In this document: positions 41,491 to 51,694 of the stretch, one piece after another
Layout: every line of letters begins with the position of its first letter
Numbering within the stretch: the first letter of the stretch is position 1
Assembly: GCF_014217545.1 (NCBI RefSeq)
Contig: NZ_CP043178.1
Coordinates: 1,736,001 to 1,800,000, forward strand
Reading direction: 5' to 3'
Length of the DNA stretch: 64,000 nucleotides
DNA from: Pseudarthrobacter sp. NBSH8
Lineage (GTDB): Bacteria > Actinomycetota > Actinomycetes > Actinomycetales > Micrococcaceae
The notes under the pieces: generated by a model
Databases searched by the model: none
Seen by the model: the letters and a program-made list of their open reading frames with translations, nothing else
What the model was told of the DNA's origin: nothing
Made by a program: the position numbers and the translations under genes

Positions 41491-43065
41491 ATGGGCCATC
41501 AGGTAGCCCTCAGTTTCGAAGATGGCGTCACCAAAGTCATCAAAGTCGGCGACTATGAGACCGTCATGGACGCGGCGTACAAGGCGCGCATCAACATCCC
41601 TTCCGACTGTCGGGATGGCGCCTGCGGCACGTGTAAGGCGTTTTGCGACTCCGGCTCGTTCGACCCGGGCGACTATATCGACGACGCCATGACCGAAGAG
41701 GAGCTTGAGAAGGGCTACCTGCTCACCTGCCAGGCCGTTCCGGAATCGGACCTCGCCATCCAGATCCCGGCGACCTCCGAATCCGCGAAAACCTCAGCTG
41801 CCACTTTTGCTTCCACGCTGAAGGAACTCGACAAGCACTCGGAGTCCACCATCTCCTTCGCCCTGGAGGTGCAGAACCGGGAAGCACTGGCTTTCCTGCC
41901 CGGCCAGTACGTCAACATCAAGGTCCCGGGCACCGACGCGGAGCGCTCGTACTCGTTCAGCAACGGCCCCGAAGGGATGGATGCATCCTTCATGGTGCGC
42001 ATCACGCCGCAGGGCGCGATGTCCGAGTACCTGCGTGACCGCGCTGCAGTAGGGGACGCCATCGAGTTCACAGGCCCGTACGGCTCCTTCTTCCTTCGCG
42101 ACCCCAAGCGCCCCCTGCTCCTGCTGGCAGGCGGCACCGGCTTGGCCCCGCTCCTGTCCATTCTGGAGAAGTTGTCCGGGAACCCCCCGGCCACGCCGGT
42201 CCACCTGATTTATGGCGTCTCCCGTGAAGCCGACATCGTAGGACTGGACTGGCTGCGCACCTACGCAGCGAAGTTGCCGACCTTCACCTGGGATTACATT
42301 GCCTCCGATTCGGATACCTCCGCCCCGCACACGGGATACGTCACACAGATCATCCAGCCGTCCCACCTCAACGATGGCGACGTCGATATCTACCTCTGCG
42401 GGCCGCCGCCCATGGTCAATGCCGTCTCCAAGTGGCTGGACACCGAGGGCATCCAGCCAGCCAACTTCTACTTTGAACGTTTCGCTCCCAAGGAAACCAC
42501 CGGCGGGGACGCCGAGACGGGCGCGCCCGCCACAGCGGACAAGGTGGAGACCGCAGGCGACACCATCAGCCGGGTGGAAGCCATTTCATCCATGGAAACC
42601 GGCCGGCTCGAGTTCCGTACCGAAGACAGCTTCGCGCACCTGGACGCCCGCATGGGCCTTGAACTTGCCGTGACCGAGCTGATGTTGGACCGCCTGAGCA
42701 CAGAGCAGTTGCACCAGTTCCGTCGCATTGCCGAAGCGACCACCCGGGCGGTGGACGCCGGAAGGGTTCTCGACCCGGAAGAGTATGTCAGGACCAATGA
42801 AGAGTTCCACGAGTACCTGTTCATGATCTCCGACAACCCCATGCTGCTGGAGTCCTACCGTCGGCTCGACGTCCACGCCCAAATGGCAGCCACTTTTGCA
42901 GAGGGCACGCATATCTTTGACCGGGTCGCCCAGGACCACCTTGATGTCGTGGACGCGTTTGAACGCGGCGACAAAGAGCGGGCCCGGGAAGTGATCATGG
43001 CTCACACCCGCGATGCAAAAGGAACCATGGCCGAAGCGATCAACGCCACGGTCAAGGGCTTCTGA
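41491..43065 (+). CDS. benC: benzoate dioxygenase reductase with C-terminal FCD-like domain
   Basis: About 524 aa. Residues 1-95 are a plant-type ferredoxin (CRDGACGTCKAFC, then LLTCQ), followed by an FAD domain (RSYSFSNGP) and an NAD domain (LLLLAGGTGLAPLLS) ending CGPPPMV near residue 320. A further 170 residues resemble the all-helical FCD ligand domain of GntR regulators (NEEFHEYLFMIS, and a late MAHTRDAKG). Classical BenC has about 340 residues. The start ATG has AGGAGG 4 bases upstream. It supplies electrons from NADH to BenAB; the extra domain is of unknown role. Confidence 0.9.
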   Translation: MGHQVALSFEDGVTKVIKVGDYETVMDAAYKARINIPSDCRDGACGTCKAFCDSGSFDPGDYIDDAMTEEELEKGYLLTCQAVPESDLAIQIPATSESAKTSAATFASTLKELDKHSESTISFALEVQNREALAFLPGQYVNIKVPGTDAERSYSFSNGPEGMDASFMVRITPQGAMSEYLRDRAAVGDAIEFTGPYGSFFLRDPKRPLLLLAGGTGLAPLLSILEKLSGNPPATPVHLIYGVSREADIVGLDWLRTYAAKLPTFTWDYIASDSDTSAPHTGYVTQIIQPSHLNDGDVDIYLCGPPPMVNAVSKWLDTEGIQPANFYFERFAPKETTGGDAETGAPATADKVETAGDTISRVEAISSMETGRLEFRTEDSFAHLDARMGLELAVTELMLDRLSTEQLHQFRRIAEATTRAVDAGRVLDPEEYVRTNEEFHEYLFMISDNPMLLESYRRLDVHAQMAATFAEGTHIFDRVAQDHLDVVDAFERGDKERAREVIMAHTRDAKGTMAEAINATVKGF

Positions 43066-43067
43066 CG

Positions 43068-43892
43068 GTGGCGGCGTACTCAGGTCAGTTCATCACGCCC
43101 GGCCGCTTCGCCGGCAAAGTGGCCGTGGTCACTGGCGCGGCCCAGGGAATCGGGCAGAAAGTCGCGGAGAGGATCGGGGCTGAAGGAGGCTCGGTGGTCC
43201 TGGTTGACCGCGCCGACCTTGTTCAGGACGTTGCAAAGGGAATCCAGGAAGCCGCCCAGGGGGCTGGCTGCGGCGGGTCAGCCAGCTCCGTCACGGCGGA
43301 CCTGGAAAGCTTCGCCGGAGCAGAACAGGCAGTGAACGCCGCCTTGGCCCTCCACGGAAGGGTTGACGTGCTCGTCAATAACGTGGGAGGAACCATTTGG
43401 GCCCGCCCTTTCGAAGAATACGACGAGGAGAAGATTGAGCGGGAGATCCGCCGTTCGCTGTTTCCCACCCTGTGGTCCTGCCGCGCCGTCCTCCCGGCGA
43501 TGCTCGCCCAGGGCTCGGGCACCATCGTGAACGTCTCCTCAGTGGCCACCCGCGGAATGCACCGCGTCCCCTACGCCGCAGCGAAGGGCGGTGTCAACGC
43601 ATTGACCCAGTCCCTGGCCATGGAGGTTGCCGTGCGCGGCATCCGCGTGGTTGCTACCGCCCCGGGCGGCACTGAGGCTCCGCCACGAATGGTCAAGCGC
43701 GGACCGGAAGCCGAGTCAGCTACCGAAAAGGCGTGGCACCAGGCCATTGTGGACCAGACCGTTGAATCATCCTTTTTAAAGCGGTACGGCACACTGGATG
43801 AACAGGCTGCGCCTATCGTATTCCTGGCCTCCGACGAAGCATCGTATGTCACTGGCAGCATCCTTCCGGTGGCAGGCGGAGACCTGGGCTGA
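43068..43892 (+). CDS. benD: benzoate cis-diol dehydrogenase (1,6-dihydroxycyclohexa-2,4-diene-1-carboxylate dehydrogenase)
   Basis: 274 aa, classical short-chain dehydrogenase. NAD motif TGAAQGIG, catalytic serine in VNVSSVATRG and the YAAAK motif PYAAAKGG are all present. GTG start lies 2 bases after the benC stop. It oxidises the benzoate diol with loss of CO2 to give catechol, the substrate of CatA. Confidence 0.92.
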   Translation: MAAYSGQFITPGRFAGKVAVVTGAAQGIGQKVAERIGAEGGSVVLVDRADLVQDVAKGIQEAAQGAGCGGSASSVTADLESFAGAEQAVNAALALHGRVDVLVNNVGGTIWARPFEEYDEEKIEREIRRSLFPTLWSCRAVLPAMLAQGSGTIVNVSSVATRGMHRVPYAAAKGGVNALTQSLAMEVAVRGIRVVATAPGGTEAPPRMVKRGPEAESATEKAWHQAIVDQTVESSFLKRYGTLDEQAAPIVFLASDEASYVTGSILPVAGGDLG

Positions 43893-43953
43893 GCCCCCTG
43901 TGACTGCAACCCGCTGGGGTGGCCGTGACCCGCGGTCGAGTAAGCTTGCCAGC

Positions 43954-46785
43954 ATGATTCCGGGCCACCACCACGGCAACCCCGAGGAGGACTTGGCGCT
44001 GCTCGGCCATGCCGAGGTCTTCGAGGAGTTGCTGGAGACGCTCCGCACTGTGCGTAAAGGCAACGTACGTACGGTGGTACTCAGCGGCCCCCGGGGATCC
44101 GGGAAAACGGCGGTGTTGGACTTTTTCCTGGAGCACTGCCGGGGCGTCACGCGTGGCGTGCGGGTGCTGTCCGCCACGGGCGATGAATGGGAAGCGCAGC
44201 TCCCGCTTGCCGGCTACTCCCAGCTCATGGTCACCCCGCCGCTGCGCTCGGCAAAGGACCCTGGCAGAGGAAACGGCAGTTCCGGGGAGCTAGGCGGCAT
44301 ACTCAACCCCGCCCAGGCCGCCAACTATGCGTCGACTCTGGGTGCACACCTCGACGGGCTTCAATTGCACGGGAGCGTGGTGGTTGCCGTTGACGACGTT
44401 CAGCATCTGGACGCAGAAACTCTCCACGTCCTCGTCTTCGTCATGCGCCGGCTGCGCAGCAAAAGAGTCCTGTTCCTGGTCACCTTGGATCCCGCTCAGG
44501 CCCGGCTGGTGCCAGCCGGCGTATTGGCCTTCCTCACTGGGCATCAGGTTTCCCGTCTTCCACTGGATCCCCTGTCACCGCAGCGGGTCCAGGAGCTCGC
44601 ACGACGGTGGTTTGGCATCGACCTGAACGCGACTGCCGCCCACGAGATCGTGCGGCATACCGGCGGATGGCCGCAGCCGGTTGTCGAACTTCTCGGCGAG
44701 CTTCCACCGGAAACCTGGCAGACATGGTTCTCGTCCTTGCCTCCGAGTTCACGCGTGCGGGCCCAAGTGCGTAGCCTCCTCGCTGCCGCGTCCCCCGACC
44801 TGGTAGCTGTGGCTGAGGCCACGTCCGTACTCGGCCGCAATGCCGGGATGGCTGAGGTTGCCCGTGTCAGCGGGGTCGAATACGTGATGGATGCCCTCGA
44901 CGAGGGCCACCGGGCCGGACTGCTGGGCCTCTCAGTGGACCAGGCCAACTCGCTGGTGACATTCTTCGAAACGGGAACGACCGAGTCCGTCTACGAGCAG
45001 ATTGCACCCAGCCAGCGCATGCGCCTGCACCGCAGGGCTGCGGACTCGGTGCAGAATGAGGGCGACCGCCTGGGTCACCGGGTGTCGGCTACCCCGGGAC
45101 CAGACGAGGCCCTGGCCTCCGAGCTTGAAGAGTACGCCCGGCAACAGGCCCTCGTAGGTGCCTGGCACGATGTCTCGACCGCATTGTTTTCCGCGTCCCG
45201 GCTCTCGGGTGATGTCCGGGTCGGCAACGATCGCCAGCTGAGAGCAGTAGATGCCCTCGTGGGGTCCGGCAACATTGCCCAGGCCCAAATGTGGGCCGCC
45301 GCCGTCGACGCCATGGCACCCTCGCCACTGCGTTCCTCCGTTCTTGGCTACCTCTCCACTGCGTCCGGACAGAACCACAGCGCCCAAAGCCAGTTGGAAA
45401 TGGCCTGGCGAACAAGCAACCCACAACGGGACCCGACTGCCGCGGCCCAAGTGGCCCAGCGCCTGGTCCTGCACGGGGTGGCCTCCTGGGATGGCCCTGT
45501 CATCACCCGTTGGGCGGAGCAGGCCATGTCACTGACAACGGCGGGCACCCCCGCCTACATCGAATCCGAAGCCATCTACGGGCTGGGACTTTACGCCCAA
45601 GGCAGGCTGGCTGAAGCCGAGGCCTCCTATCGCCAGGCTTTCGAACGCGCTTCCGAAAACGCCCAAAAGCAACGTGTGCAGATGGGAGCCGGATGGCTGG
45701 CCCTGCGGCTGGATGACGCGGAGACAGCGCTTGTAAATTTCGAAGCCGCTGCCCCGACTGAGTTCCGCGGTGGCTCGTTGCGGATCTCGCTGTGGGCAGA
45801 GGCGTGGTTGGCCCGCACCCAACTCGTGCTCGGCAACTGGGACGCGGCCGCGGACACGGTTGCACGCGCCTCGGTTCGGCTGGAGACCTCCCGGATGCCG
45901 CTGATCCGCCCCTTGCTGTATTGGACTGCCGCTGAGCTGTGGTCCATGCGTGGGGATTGGGACCGTGCACGGTACTACGTCTCCCAGGCGGCGGTGCAGC
46001 CGGGCACCTACCGCGCCATGCAGGTACCTGCCAGCCTTGCCCGGGCGCGCTTCCATGAGGCGCGGGCGGACTATGAAAGCGCTTTGGCTGTGCTGCAGCC
46101 ACTGACGGAGCTGGACCCCTGGACAGAGAACAGGGTGTCGTTTTGGCCGTGGCAGGACTCCTACGTTAACGCTTTGGTCATGACCGACCAGCTGGATACG
46201 GCCGACGCTTTCCTTACCGCCTTCGAGCAGGTGCCGCGGGAGCGGGCCGTGCCGTCAGATCTGGCAAGAATGGCGTGGGCGCGGGGCCGGCTCGTTGCCG
46301 CGCAGGGGGATCCAGACACAGCCCGTGAGCATTTCGAGATGTCGCTGGGACATCTGCGGGGTCTCAACCGGCCATATCTGCGGGCCCGGGTGAGCTTTGC
46401 CTTCGGGCAAAGCATGCGGCGCGCCGGAAAAAGACGCCTGGCATCCTCCGTGCTGCGCGTAGCGAGGGATCTCTATGATTCCCTGGGCGCTGCCACGTAC
46501 GTCGACAGGTGCGATCGAGAGCTGAAGGCGACAGGCCTTGACGTCGGCAACATGCCCGATCCATCTGACGCAGTGCTCGTAGCCGTAACAGGACCGCAGG
46601 TCCAGCTCACGGCCCAGGAGCAGTCAGTGGCGGAACTCGTGGCGGCCGGGGCCACCAACAAGGAGGCTGCCCGTGCACTGTTCCTGGCCGACAAGACTGT
46701 CCAATACCACCTGACCCGCATCTATGGGAAGTTCGGGATCCGCTCCCGGAGCGAACTGGCCGCACGTTTCCGCCCCAAGGACTGA
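43954..46785 (+). CDS. LuxR-family ATP-binding (LAL) regulator, probable benzoate operon activator
   Basis: About 943 aa. An N-terminal P-loop (SGPRGSGKTAVLDFF) and Walker B (VVVAVDDVQHLD) form a STAND-type ATPase; a long TPR-like helical middle follows; a C-terminal LuxR HTH is visible in AELVAAGATNKEAARALFLA with VQYHLTRIYGK. The ATG at 43954 is preferred over frame extension into benD. Its place directly after benD matches the benR position in Corynebacterium glutamicum, so it probably activates the ben genes with benzoate as ligand. Exact start is uncertain. Confidence 0.88.
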   Translation: MIPGHHHGNPEEDLALLGHAEVFEELLETLRTVRKGNVRTVVLSGPRGSGKTAVLDFFLEHCRGVTRGVRVLSATGDEWEAQLPLAGYSQLMVTPPLRSAKDPGRGNGSSGELGGILNPAQAANYASTLGAHLDGLQLHGSVVVAVDDVQHLDAETLHVLVFVMRRLRSKRVLFLVTLDPAQARLVPAGVLAFLTGHQVSRLPLDPLSPQRVQELARRWFGIDLNATAAHEIVRHTGGWPQPVVELLGELPPETWQTWFSSLPPSSRVRAQVRSLLAAASPDLVAVAEATSVLGRNAGMAEVARVSGVEYVMDALDEGHRAGLLGLSVDQANSLVTFFETGTTESVYEQIAPSQRMRLHRRAADSVQNEGDRLGHRVSATPGPDEALASELEEYARQQALVGAWHDVSTALFSASRLSGDVRVGNDRQLRAVDALVGSGNIAQAQMWAAAVDAMAPSPLRSSVLGYLSTASGQNHSAQSQLEMAWRTSNPQRDPTAAAQVAQRLVLHGVASWDGPVITRWAEQAMSLTTAGTPAYIESEAIYGLGLYAQGRLAEAEASYRQAFERASENAQKQRVQMGAGWLALRLDDAETALVNFEAAAPTEFRGGSLRISLWAEAWLARTQLVLGNWDAAADTVARASVRLETSRMPLIRPLLYWTAAELWSMRGDWDRARYYVSQAAVQPGTYRAMQVPASLARARFHEARADYESALAVLQPLTELDPWTENRVSFWPWQDSYVNALVMTDQLDTADAFLTAFEQVPRERAVPSDLARMAWARGRLVAAQGDPDTAREHFEMSLGHLRGLNRPYLRARVSFAFGQSMRRAGKRRLASSVLRVARDLYDSLGAATYVDRCDRELKATGLDVGNMPDPSDAVLVAVTGPQVQLTAQEQSVAELVAAGATNKEAARALFLADKTVQYHLTRIYGKFGIRSRSELAARFRPKD

Positions 46786-46824
46786 GGCGCATGCAACCTG
46801 GCACTAAACCGGCGGCGGCCCTAA

Positions 46825-47736
46825 TCAGGATCCGGGCGGGCTGGGAGTGCGGTTGGGCAGGTCCTTGGTAGCAGCGCCGACGACATCCAAGAAGCTTTGG
46901 AGCAGTGATGACCGGTCCTCACGTCGCCACGCCACGGCCAGCTCCACCTCGGGGGCCTGTTCGATATCGCGGTAAACGACGCCCTCAAGCTGCAGGGCAC
47001 GGACGCTCGCCGGAAGGATGGCAACTCCACTACCGGCAGCCACAAAGGAGAGCATCGTGGACGTCTCACTGATGACTTGGGTGATGCGTGGCTGGAAGCC
47101 GGCCTCGCGGCAAAGTCCTGCGGTGGTGCGGTAAAGCACCGACTCCGGTGGATAGGAGATAAATTCCTGGTCCTGGAGTTCGTGCACGGCCACTGGCCGG
47201 TCCAGCGCCAGGGCGCTGAAGGACGGCAACGCCACGATGAGCGCCTCGCGTGTCACGATGCGGTATTCGATGTCCTGGGAGGCAATGGGCGGGCGCAATA
47301 GGGCCGCATCCAAGGTGCCGTCCCTTAGACCGGCCTCCATGGCCGGGGTGAGCATCTCGCCATGTAGATTCAGCGACAGCCCAGGGAGTACCTGCTTGGC
47401 GCGTCGAACGATCGGGGGCATGACTCCGTAGGTCGCTGAGCCGGAGAAGCCCACGCGCAGAACACCCGACGCGCCCTGTCCCACCTGATATACGTCAGCC
47501 CGGAGTGTTCCGACCGCATTGACGATCTGCCGGCCCCGGTCCAGCAGCGCCTGCCCCGCGGCCGTGAGTTCCACTCGGCGGGTGGTGCGGTTCAGCAGGC
47601 GCACACCCAGTTGCTCTTCCAGCTGGCGGATCTGCTGGGACAGGGGTGGCTGGGCCATATGCAGGCGTTTGGCGGCACGGCCGAAGTGGCGCTCCTCCGC
47701 TACGGCAATAAAGTAGTTCAGCTGCCTGATCTCCAT
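46825..47736 (-). CDS. LysR-family transcriptional regulator
   Basis: 303 aa. N-terminal HTH reads FGRAAKRLHMAQPPLSQQIR, near residues 18-37, in the style of the CatR/BenM/CbnR group. The ligand domain opens GVLRVGFSGSATYGVMP. It is convergent with the LuxR-type gene and lies downstream of the MFS transporter. It may respond to cis,cis-muconate or benzoate and control the cat or transporter genes. Confidence 0.88.
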   Translation of the reverse strand: MEIRQLNYFIAVAEERHFGRAAKRLHMAQPPLSQQIRQLEEQLGVRLLNRTTRRVELTAAGQALLDRGRQIVNAVGTLRADVYQVGQGASGVLRVGFSGSATYGVMPPIVRRAKQVLPGLSLNLHGEMLTPAMEAGLRDGTLDAALLRPPIASQDIEYRIVTREALIVALPSFSALALDRPVAVHELQDQEFISYPPESVLYRTTAGLCREAGFQPRITQVISETSTMLSFVAAGSGVAILPASVRALQLEGVVYRDIEQAPEVELAVAWRREDRSSLLQSFLDVVGAATKDLPNRTPSPPGS

Positions 47737-47947
47737 TGGTTGTGCCGTCCCTCCGTATGGCGCTTCCGGTCGCGCGCCGTATTGATTCAGAAATCAAGTA
47801 TAAAGCGCACCACTCGTGTCAGCGTCAGACATAATGGCAGGCTTCGCAGGGCTAACTGTCCGACGACGGCTGGCCGGGTGCCCAGGCCTGGCCTGGGCAC
47901 CCTCTCCGTGGATCGGCTCATTTCTGGCAGCCGCCAACCGGGCTGCG

Positions 47948-49342
47948 TCAGAGGCGCACCGGGGGAGTGGCGGTGCTAAGTTCCTCTTCCACGGGCCGCT
48001 CCACGATTTCCTCGGCCCTGTGCTCGGCTTCTTCCAGTTTGCGCTGACGGGGGACCAAGACCGTGACAATTGCACCCAGCAGGGCGACGCCGCCGTAGAT
48101 GTAAAACGCGGTGGCTCCGCCGATTCCCGCCGCCGCCAGCCAGCCGCCGATGATTGGTCCGAGAATGCCGCCCAAGCGGCCCACGCTGGCACACCAGGCC
48201 ACACCGGCCGCCCGGGCGTTAGTGGTGAAGTAGTTGGACTGGAAACCGTAAACCAGCACCTGGGTGCCGAGGGTGCCCACTCCGGCGATGGCGATGCACA
48301 GGAACAACATCGGCAGGGGGAAGCCGAAGGTCATCAGCACCAGTGAGATAGTGGCCAGGACGAAGGTGCTGGCAATGACCCGCTGGGGACCGGCCTTGTC
48401 GGCGTAGCGCGAGAGCAGCAAACCTCCCGCCACCGCACCGAGGTTCAACGCCAGGGGAAAGAACAGGGCGTATGTCCGCCCGTAGCCGTATCCCTCCATG
48501 ATCTTCGGCAGCCACGTGTTCAAGCCGTAGGTCAACAGCAGGCCGGAGAAGGACATCAAGCCCAGAAGGACGGAAGCCACCGCGAATTGTTTGGAAAATA
48601 CGGCCGCGAAGCCAGTCTTCTGCGGGGCCGCGCCTGTCTGCCGAATGACCTGTTCTTCAAGGAGCGAGACGCCGGTCCGCTGCGAAGCAGCCAGGGCCTC
48701 ATCCTCACGGCCGCGGGCCAGCAACCAGCGGGGGGACTCCGGAAGTTTGAACCAGGCGATGGGCACGAGCAGGACGAGGGGCAGGGCACCGATCATGAAG
48801 AGTCCGCGCCATCCAATGTTATTGAGGAGCAGTATGCCCATGACGGAGGCGAACACACCGCCAGCGGGGACGCCAGAGTAGACGATCGCGTTGTAGAACT
48901 GTCGCCGGCCGGCTGGCGCGAATTCTGCCATCGTGGCGCCTGCGGTGGCGATGACGACACCGAGGCCCACGCCCGTGATGAAACGCAAAGCGCCGAAGGA
49001 CGCCACGGTTGTGGTCAGGGCCGTGACGAACATCCCCACCGAGAACCAGGCGATGCCCAGGAGCATAAGACGGCGGCGGCCGAAGAAGTCGCCGACCGCG
49101 CCGCAGATCAATGATCCGACCAGCACGCCAACGAGCGCCCACGAGCCCAAGAGGCCGGCGGTAGCGGCGTCGAAGGCACCAATCTGGCTTGGGTCGGCCA
49201 GCAGTCCCGGCAGGACGGTGCCGTAGACAACAAGATCGTAGCCATCGAATAACAGTGCGGTGCAGATGACGAAGGCCACCCAGTTTGCGGTGCGCGCCTC
49301 TTTGCGCGGGTCTTCGGCGATGACGGTGTGGAGCGTAGCCAT
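47948..49342 (-). CDS. benK: aromatic acid:H+ symporter (MFS, AAHS family)
   Basis: About 464 aa with twelve membrane segments. The AAHS signature is visible: LLFDGYDLVVYGTVLPGLL in the first segment and the loop motif GDFFGRRR. ATG at 49342 follows GAGGACAGG; an upstream extension lacks membrane character. Benzoate uptake is the likely role given the ben genes, in parallel with BenE. PcaK-like uptake of hydroxybenzoates cannot be excluded. Confidence 0.87.
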   Translation of the reverse strand: MATLHTVIAEDPRKEARTANWVAFVICTALLFDGYDLVVYGTVLPGLLADPSQIGAFDAATAGLLGSWALVGVLVGSLICGAVGDFFGRRRLMLLGIAWFSVGMFVTALTTTVASFGALRFITGVGLGVVIATAGATMAEFAPAGRRQFYNAIVYSGVPAGGVFASVMGILLLNNIGWRGLFMIGALPLVLLVPIAWFKLPESPRWLLARGREDEALAASQRTGVSLLEEQVIRQTGAAPQKTGFAAVFSKQFAVASVLLGLMSFSGLLLTYGLNTWLPKIMEGYGYGRTYALFFPLALNLGAVAGGLLLSRYADKAGPQRVIASTFVLATISLVLMTFGFPLPMLFLCIAIAGVGTLGTQVLVYGFQSNYFTTNARAAGVAWCASVGRLGGILGPIIGGWLAAAGIGGATAFYIYGGVALLGAIVTVLVPRQRKLEEAEHRAEEIVERPVEEELSTATPPVRL

Positions 49343-49580
49343 ATACCTGTCCTCTCTGACGGAGCATGGAAGTAGTGCCGTGGGGTGAACCTGCGTCCCT
49401 TGGCCTTGCTCCAGTGTTCCAGAGGTGTGATGTCCGCCATATGCGGTAAATGCCCGGGTTTGGGCCGGGGTGCGATCCATACTTATCAGATATCAGTCGG
49501 ACGTGGATATGAGAATTTTTGAAAAAGTAGCAGCAAGTGCCGGTACAGGCATGCGCCCGCAGTGAGGAAGCGCGAGCGGT

Positions 49581-49890
49581 TTAGCTTTCCGCTGCGGAGG
49601 ATTTGCGGAACTCCGACGGCGCCATGCCAAACTCGGACTTGAAAGCCTTGGCGAGCCACTGGGCGTCATGGATGCACCATCTCGCCGCTACTTCCGCGAT
49701 GGTGAGATGGGCGGTGCGGTTAGCAGCAAGGTCACGACGGACGGCCTGCAAGCGTCTCTGCCGTACCAGGCCGGTCAGCCCCATCCCGCTTCCTACGAAT
49801 AGCCGCTGAACCGTTCGCACGGAGACGTGGTGCGAGGATGCGATCTGCTGCAGGCCCAGGTTCGGGTCCTGTAGGTTTCGATTGACATAT
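49581..49890 (-). pseudogene. AraC-family regulator, C-terminal remnant
   Basis: About 100 codons of the double-HTH DNA-binding domain: LGLQQIASSHHVSVRTVQRL, then LTIAEVAARWCIHDAQWLAK and FGMAPSEFRK. The sensory N-terminal domain is missing, and the match stops at about 49890, where a plus-strand aldehyde dehydrogenase remnant begins. The two were probably divergent neighbours before a deletion. Confidence 0.8.
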
Positions 49891-50765
49891 CGCGAGGGTG
49901 TTCGAGGAAGCGGGATGGCGACCCGGAGTGCTCAACGTGGTGGTGGGCGCCGGATCCGAGATCGGTGATGACTTCGTCACCCATCCTGTCCCTGGCTTGA
50001 TTTCGTTCACGGGGTCGACGCCGATCGGGCAGAACGTTGGCAAACTTGCCGCCGGTGGAAAGCACCTCAAGCACGTTGCCTTGGAACTCGGCGGTAACGC
50101 GACCCTGGTGGTCCTTGCGGATGCCAATCTGGATGCTGCAGTGGAGGCTGCCGTCATGGGCAAGTTCCTGCATCAGGGACAGATCTGCATGGCGGTCAAC
50201 CGCATCATTGTTGAGGCCCCGCTCTACGATGAGTTTGTGGAGCGTTTCACCGCAGCGGCCTCCGGAGTAGCCTTCGGCGACCCTGCTTCTGAGCAGACCC
50301 TGGTGGGTCCGGTGGTTAACGACAGCCAGCTTGAAGGGCTTAAAACGAAAATCGCAACAGCCAAGGCTGAGGGCGCCCGCACCGTCCTTGACGGCGAAAT
50401 CACAGGCGGGTCGTCCCGCCGCATGTACTCGCCGACGTCAGTCCCGACATGGAGATTGCCCGCGAGGAGATCTTTGGACCGTTGGTGGGAATCCTCAAGG
50501 CCAACGCCGACGCCCACGCCCTGGAATTGGCCAACGCCACCGAATTCGGGCTTTCCAGTTCCGTGTTCACACAGGACCTCGATCTCGGCGTGCAGTTCGG
50601 ACTTGGCATCAAGGCCGGCATGACGCATATCAATGAGATGCCTGTCCATGACGAATCACACGTGCCTTTCGGCGGCGAGGCAACTCCGGGCTGGGCCGGT
50701 TCAACGGCGACTGGGCTACTGCCGAATTCACCACCGACCACACGGTTGGAGTCAAGCGACTCTAA
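49886..50765 (+). pseudogene. aromatic aldehyde dehydrogenase remnant, frameshifted twice
   Basis: Begins mid-gene ([17 protein letters not shown]); the first 180 or so residues are absent. The catalytic glutamate ([11 protein letters not shown]) and cysteine ([11 protein letters not shown]) remain. One base is missing at about 50408, where the frame shifts before [13 protein letters not shown], and another at about 50680 (GAGGCAACT), after which the normal tail ([19 protein letters not shown]) ends at 50763-50765. It resembles benzaldehyde/vanillin dehydrogenases and may once have fed the benzoate pathway. Confidence 0.8.
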
Positions 50766-50930
50766 CGCCGGGTGCCCCGCCGATGCACGGTTAGCGTGCA
50801 TCGGCAGGGCACTTCCGTTTCCATCGTGCCGCTTACAGCCATCACGGACGGTATGGATCGGTACGATTTCGATATGAATCATTGGCCCGGAGTGTCCGCC
50901 GGCATCCGGGCCAATGGATAAGGTGAATTT

Positions 50931-51629
50931 ATGATCAATCCCGCACGCCTGCACTCGGACCTGTCCCGCCTGGGCCGGGAGACCGATATGTTCATGGCCA
51001 CCGTAGAGTCGCTGTCCGACGACGAAATGGCCGCCCCATCCTTGTGTAAGGGTTGGACCCGGGCAGATGTCATCGCCCACATCGCCTCGAACGGTGTGGC
51101 CTTGGTCAAGCTCATCGACTGGGCAACCTCCGGCGAAGAGCAGCAGCTCTATGCCTCGCAGGAGGCCCGCGTCCAGGAAATAGCCGAGCTGGCCAGCCTG
51201 CCCCGCCAGGAACTGCTGGGCAAAGTCCGCCAGTCCTCCGCCTATTTCGCCGAACGGGCCCTTCGGCTCGGCGGGGAGATCGCCGTCGAGGAAGTGCACT
51301 TACACGGTAAGCAGATTCCCGCGACGTCCATTGTGGCGTTGCGGATCGCCGAGGTCGTGGTGCACCACCACGACCTCGACACCGCATGGACCATAGAGGA
51401 GGCAGACCCGGACTCTGTGCTCAACGCCCTGGAAGCCGCCGTGCGCACCATGCGCGCCCAGGGGGCGCCGGGGATGACCCTGGTGACCGAGGAACGCGAC
51501 GAGTGGGTGATCGGTGACGGCGCATTGCGCGTCATTTCCGACAGAGAGGGACTGCTCGAATGGCTGGCCCGCGGTGTCACCGACAACGTCGACGCTGACG
51601 GTCCGCTGCCCGTACTGCCATCCTGGTAA
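50931..51629 (+). CDS. maleylpyruvate isomerase family protein (mycothiol-dependent, DinB-like fold)
   Basis: 232 aa. N-terminal MDMPI domain with the typical SLCKGWTRADVIAHIASN near residue 40 and the histidine-rich AEVVVHHHDLDTAW near residue 145, which would bind a divalent metal. The C-terminal part has the small SCP2-like layout. Such proteins use mycothiol, an actinobacterial thiol. No gentisate pathway gene is nearby, so the reaction is unknown. AAGGTGA lies a few bases before the ATG. Confidence 0.8.
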   Translation: MINPARLHSDLSRLGRETDMFMATVESLSDDEMAAPSLCKGWTRADVIAHIASNGVALVKLIDWATSGEEQQLYASQEARVQEIAELASLPRQELLGKVRQSSAYFAERALRLGGEIAVEEVHLHGKQIPATSIVALRIAEVVVHHHDLDTAWTIEEADPDSVLNALEAAVRTMRAQGAPGMTLVTEERDEWVIGDGALRVISDREGLLEWLARGVTDNVDADGPLPVLPSW

Positions 51630-51694
51630 GCTCTGTACCCTTCGCGCCGGCTTTCCGCAGGACCCACGAAATGAGGGGCCGCAGGTTCCTCGTG

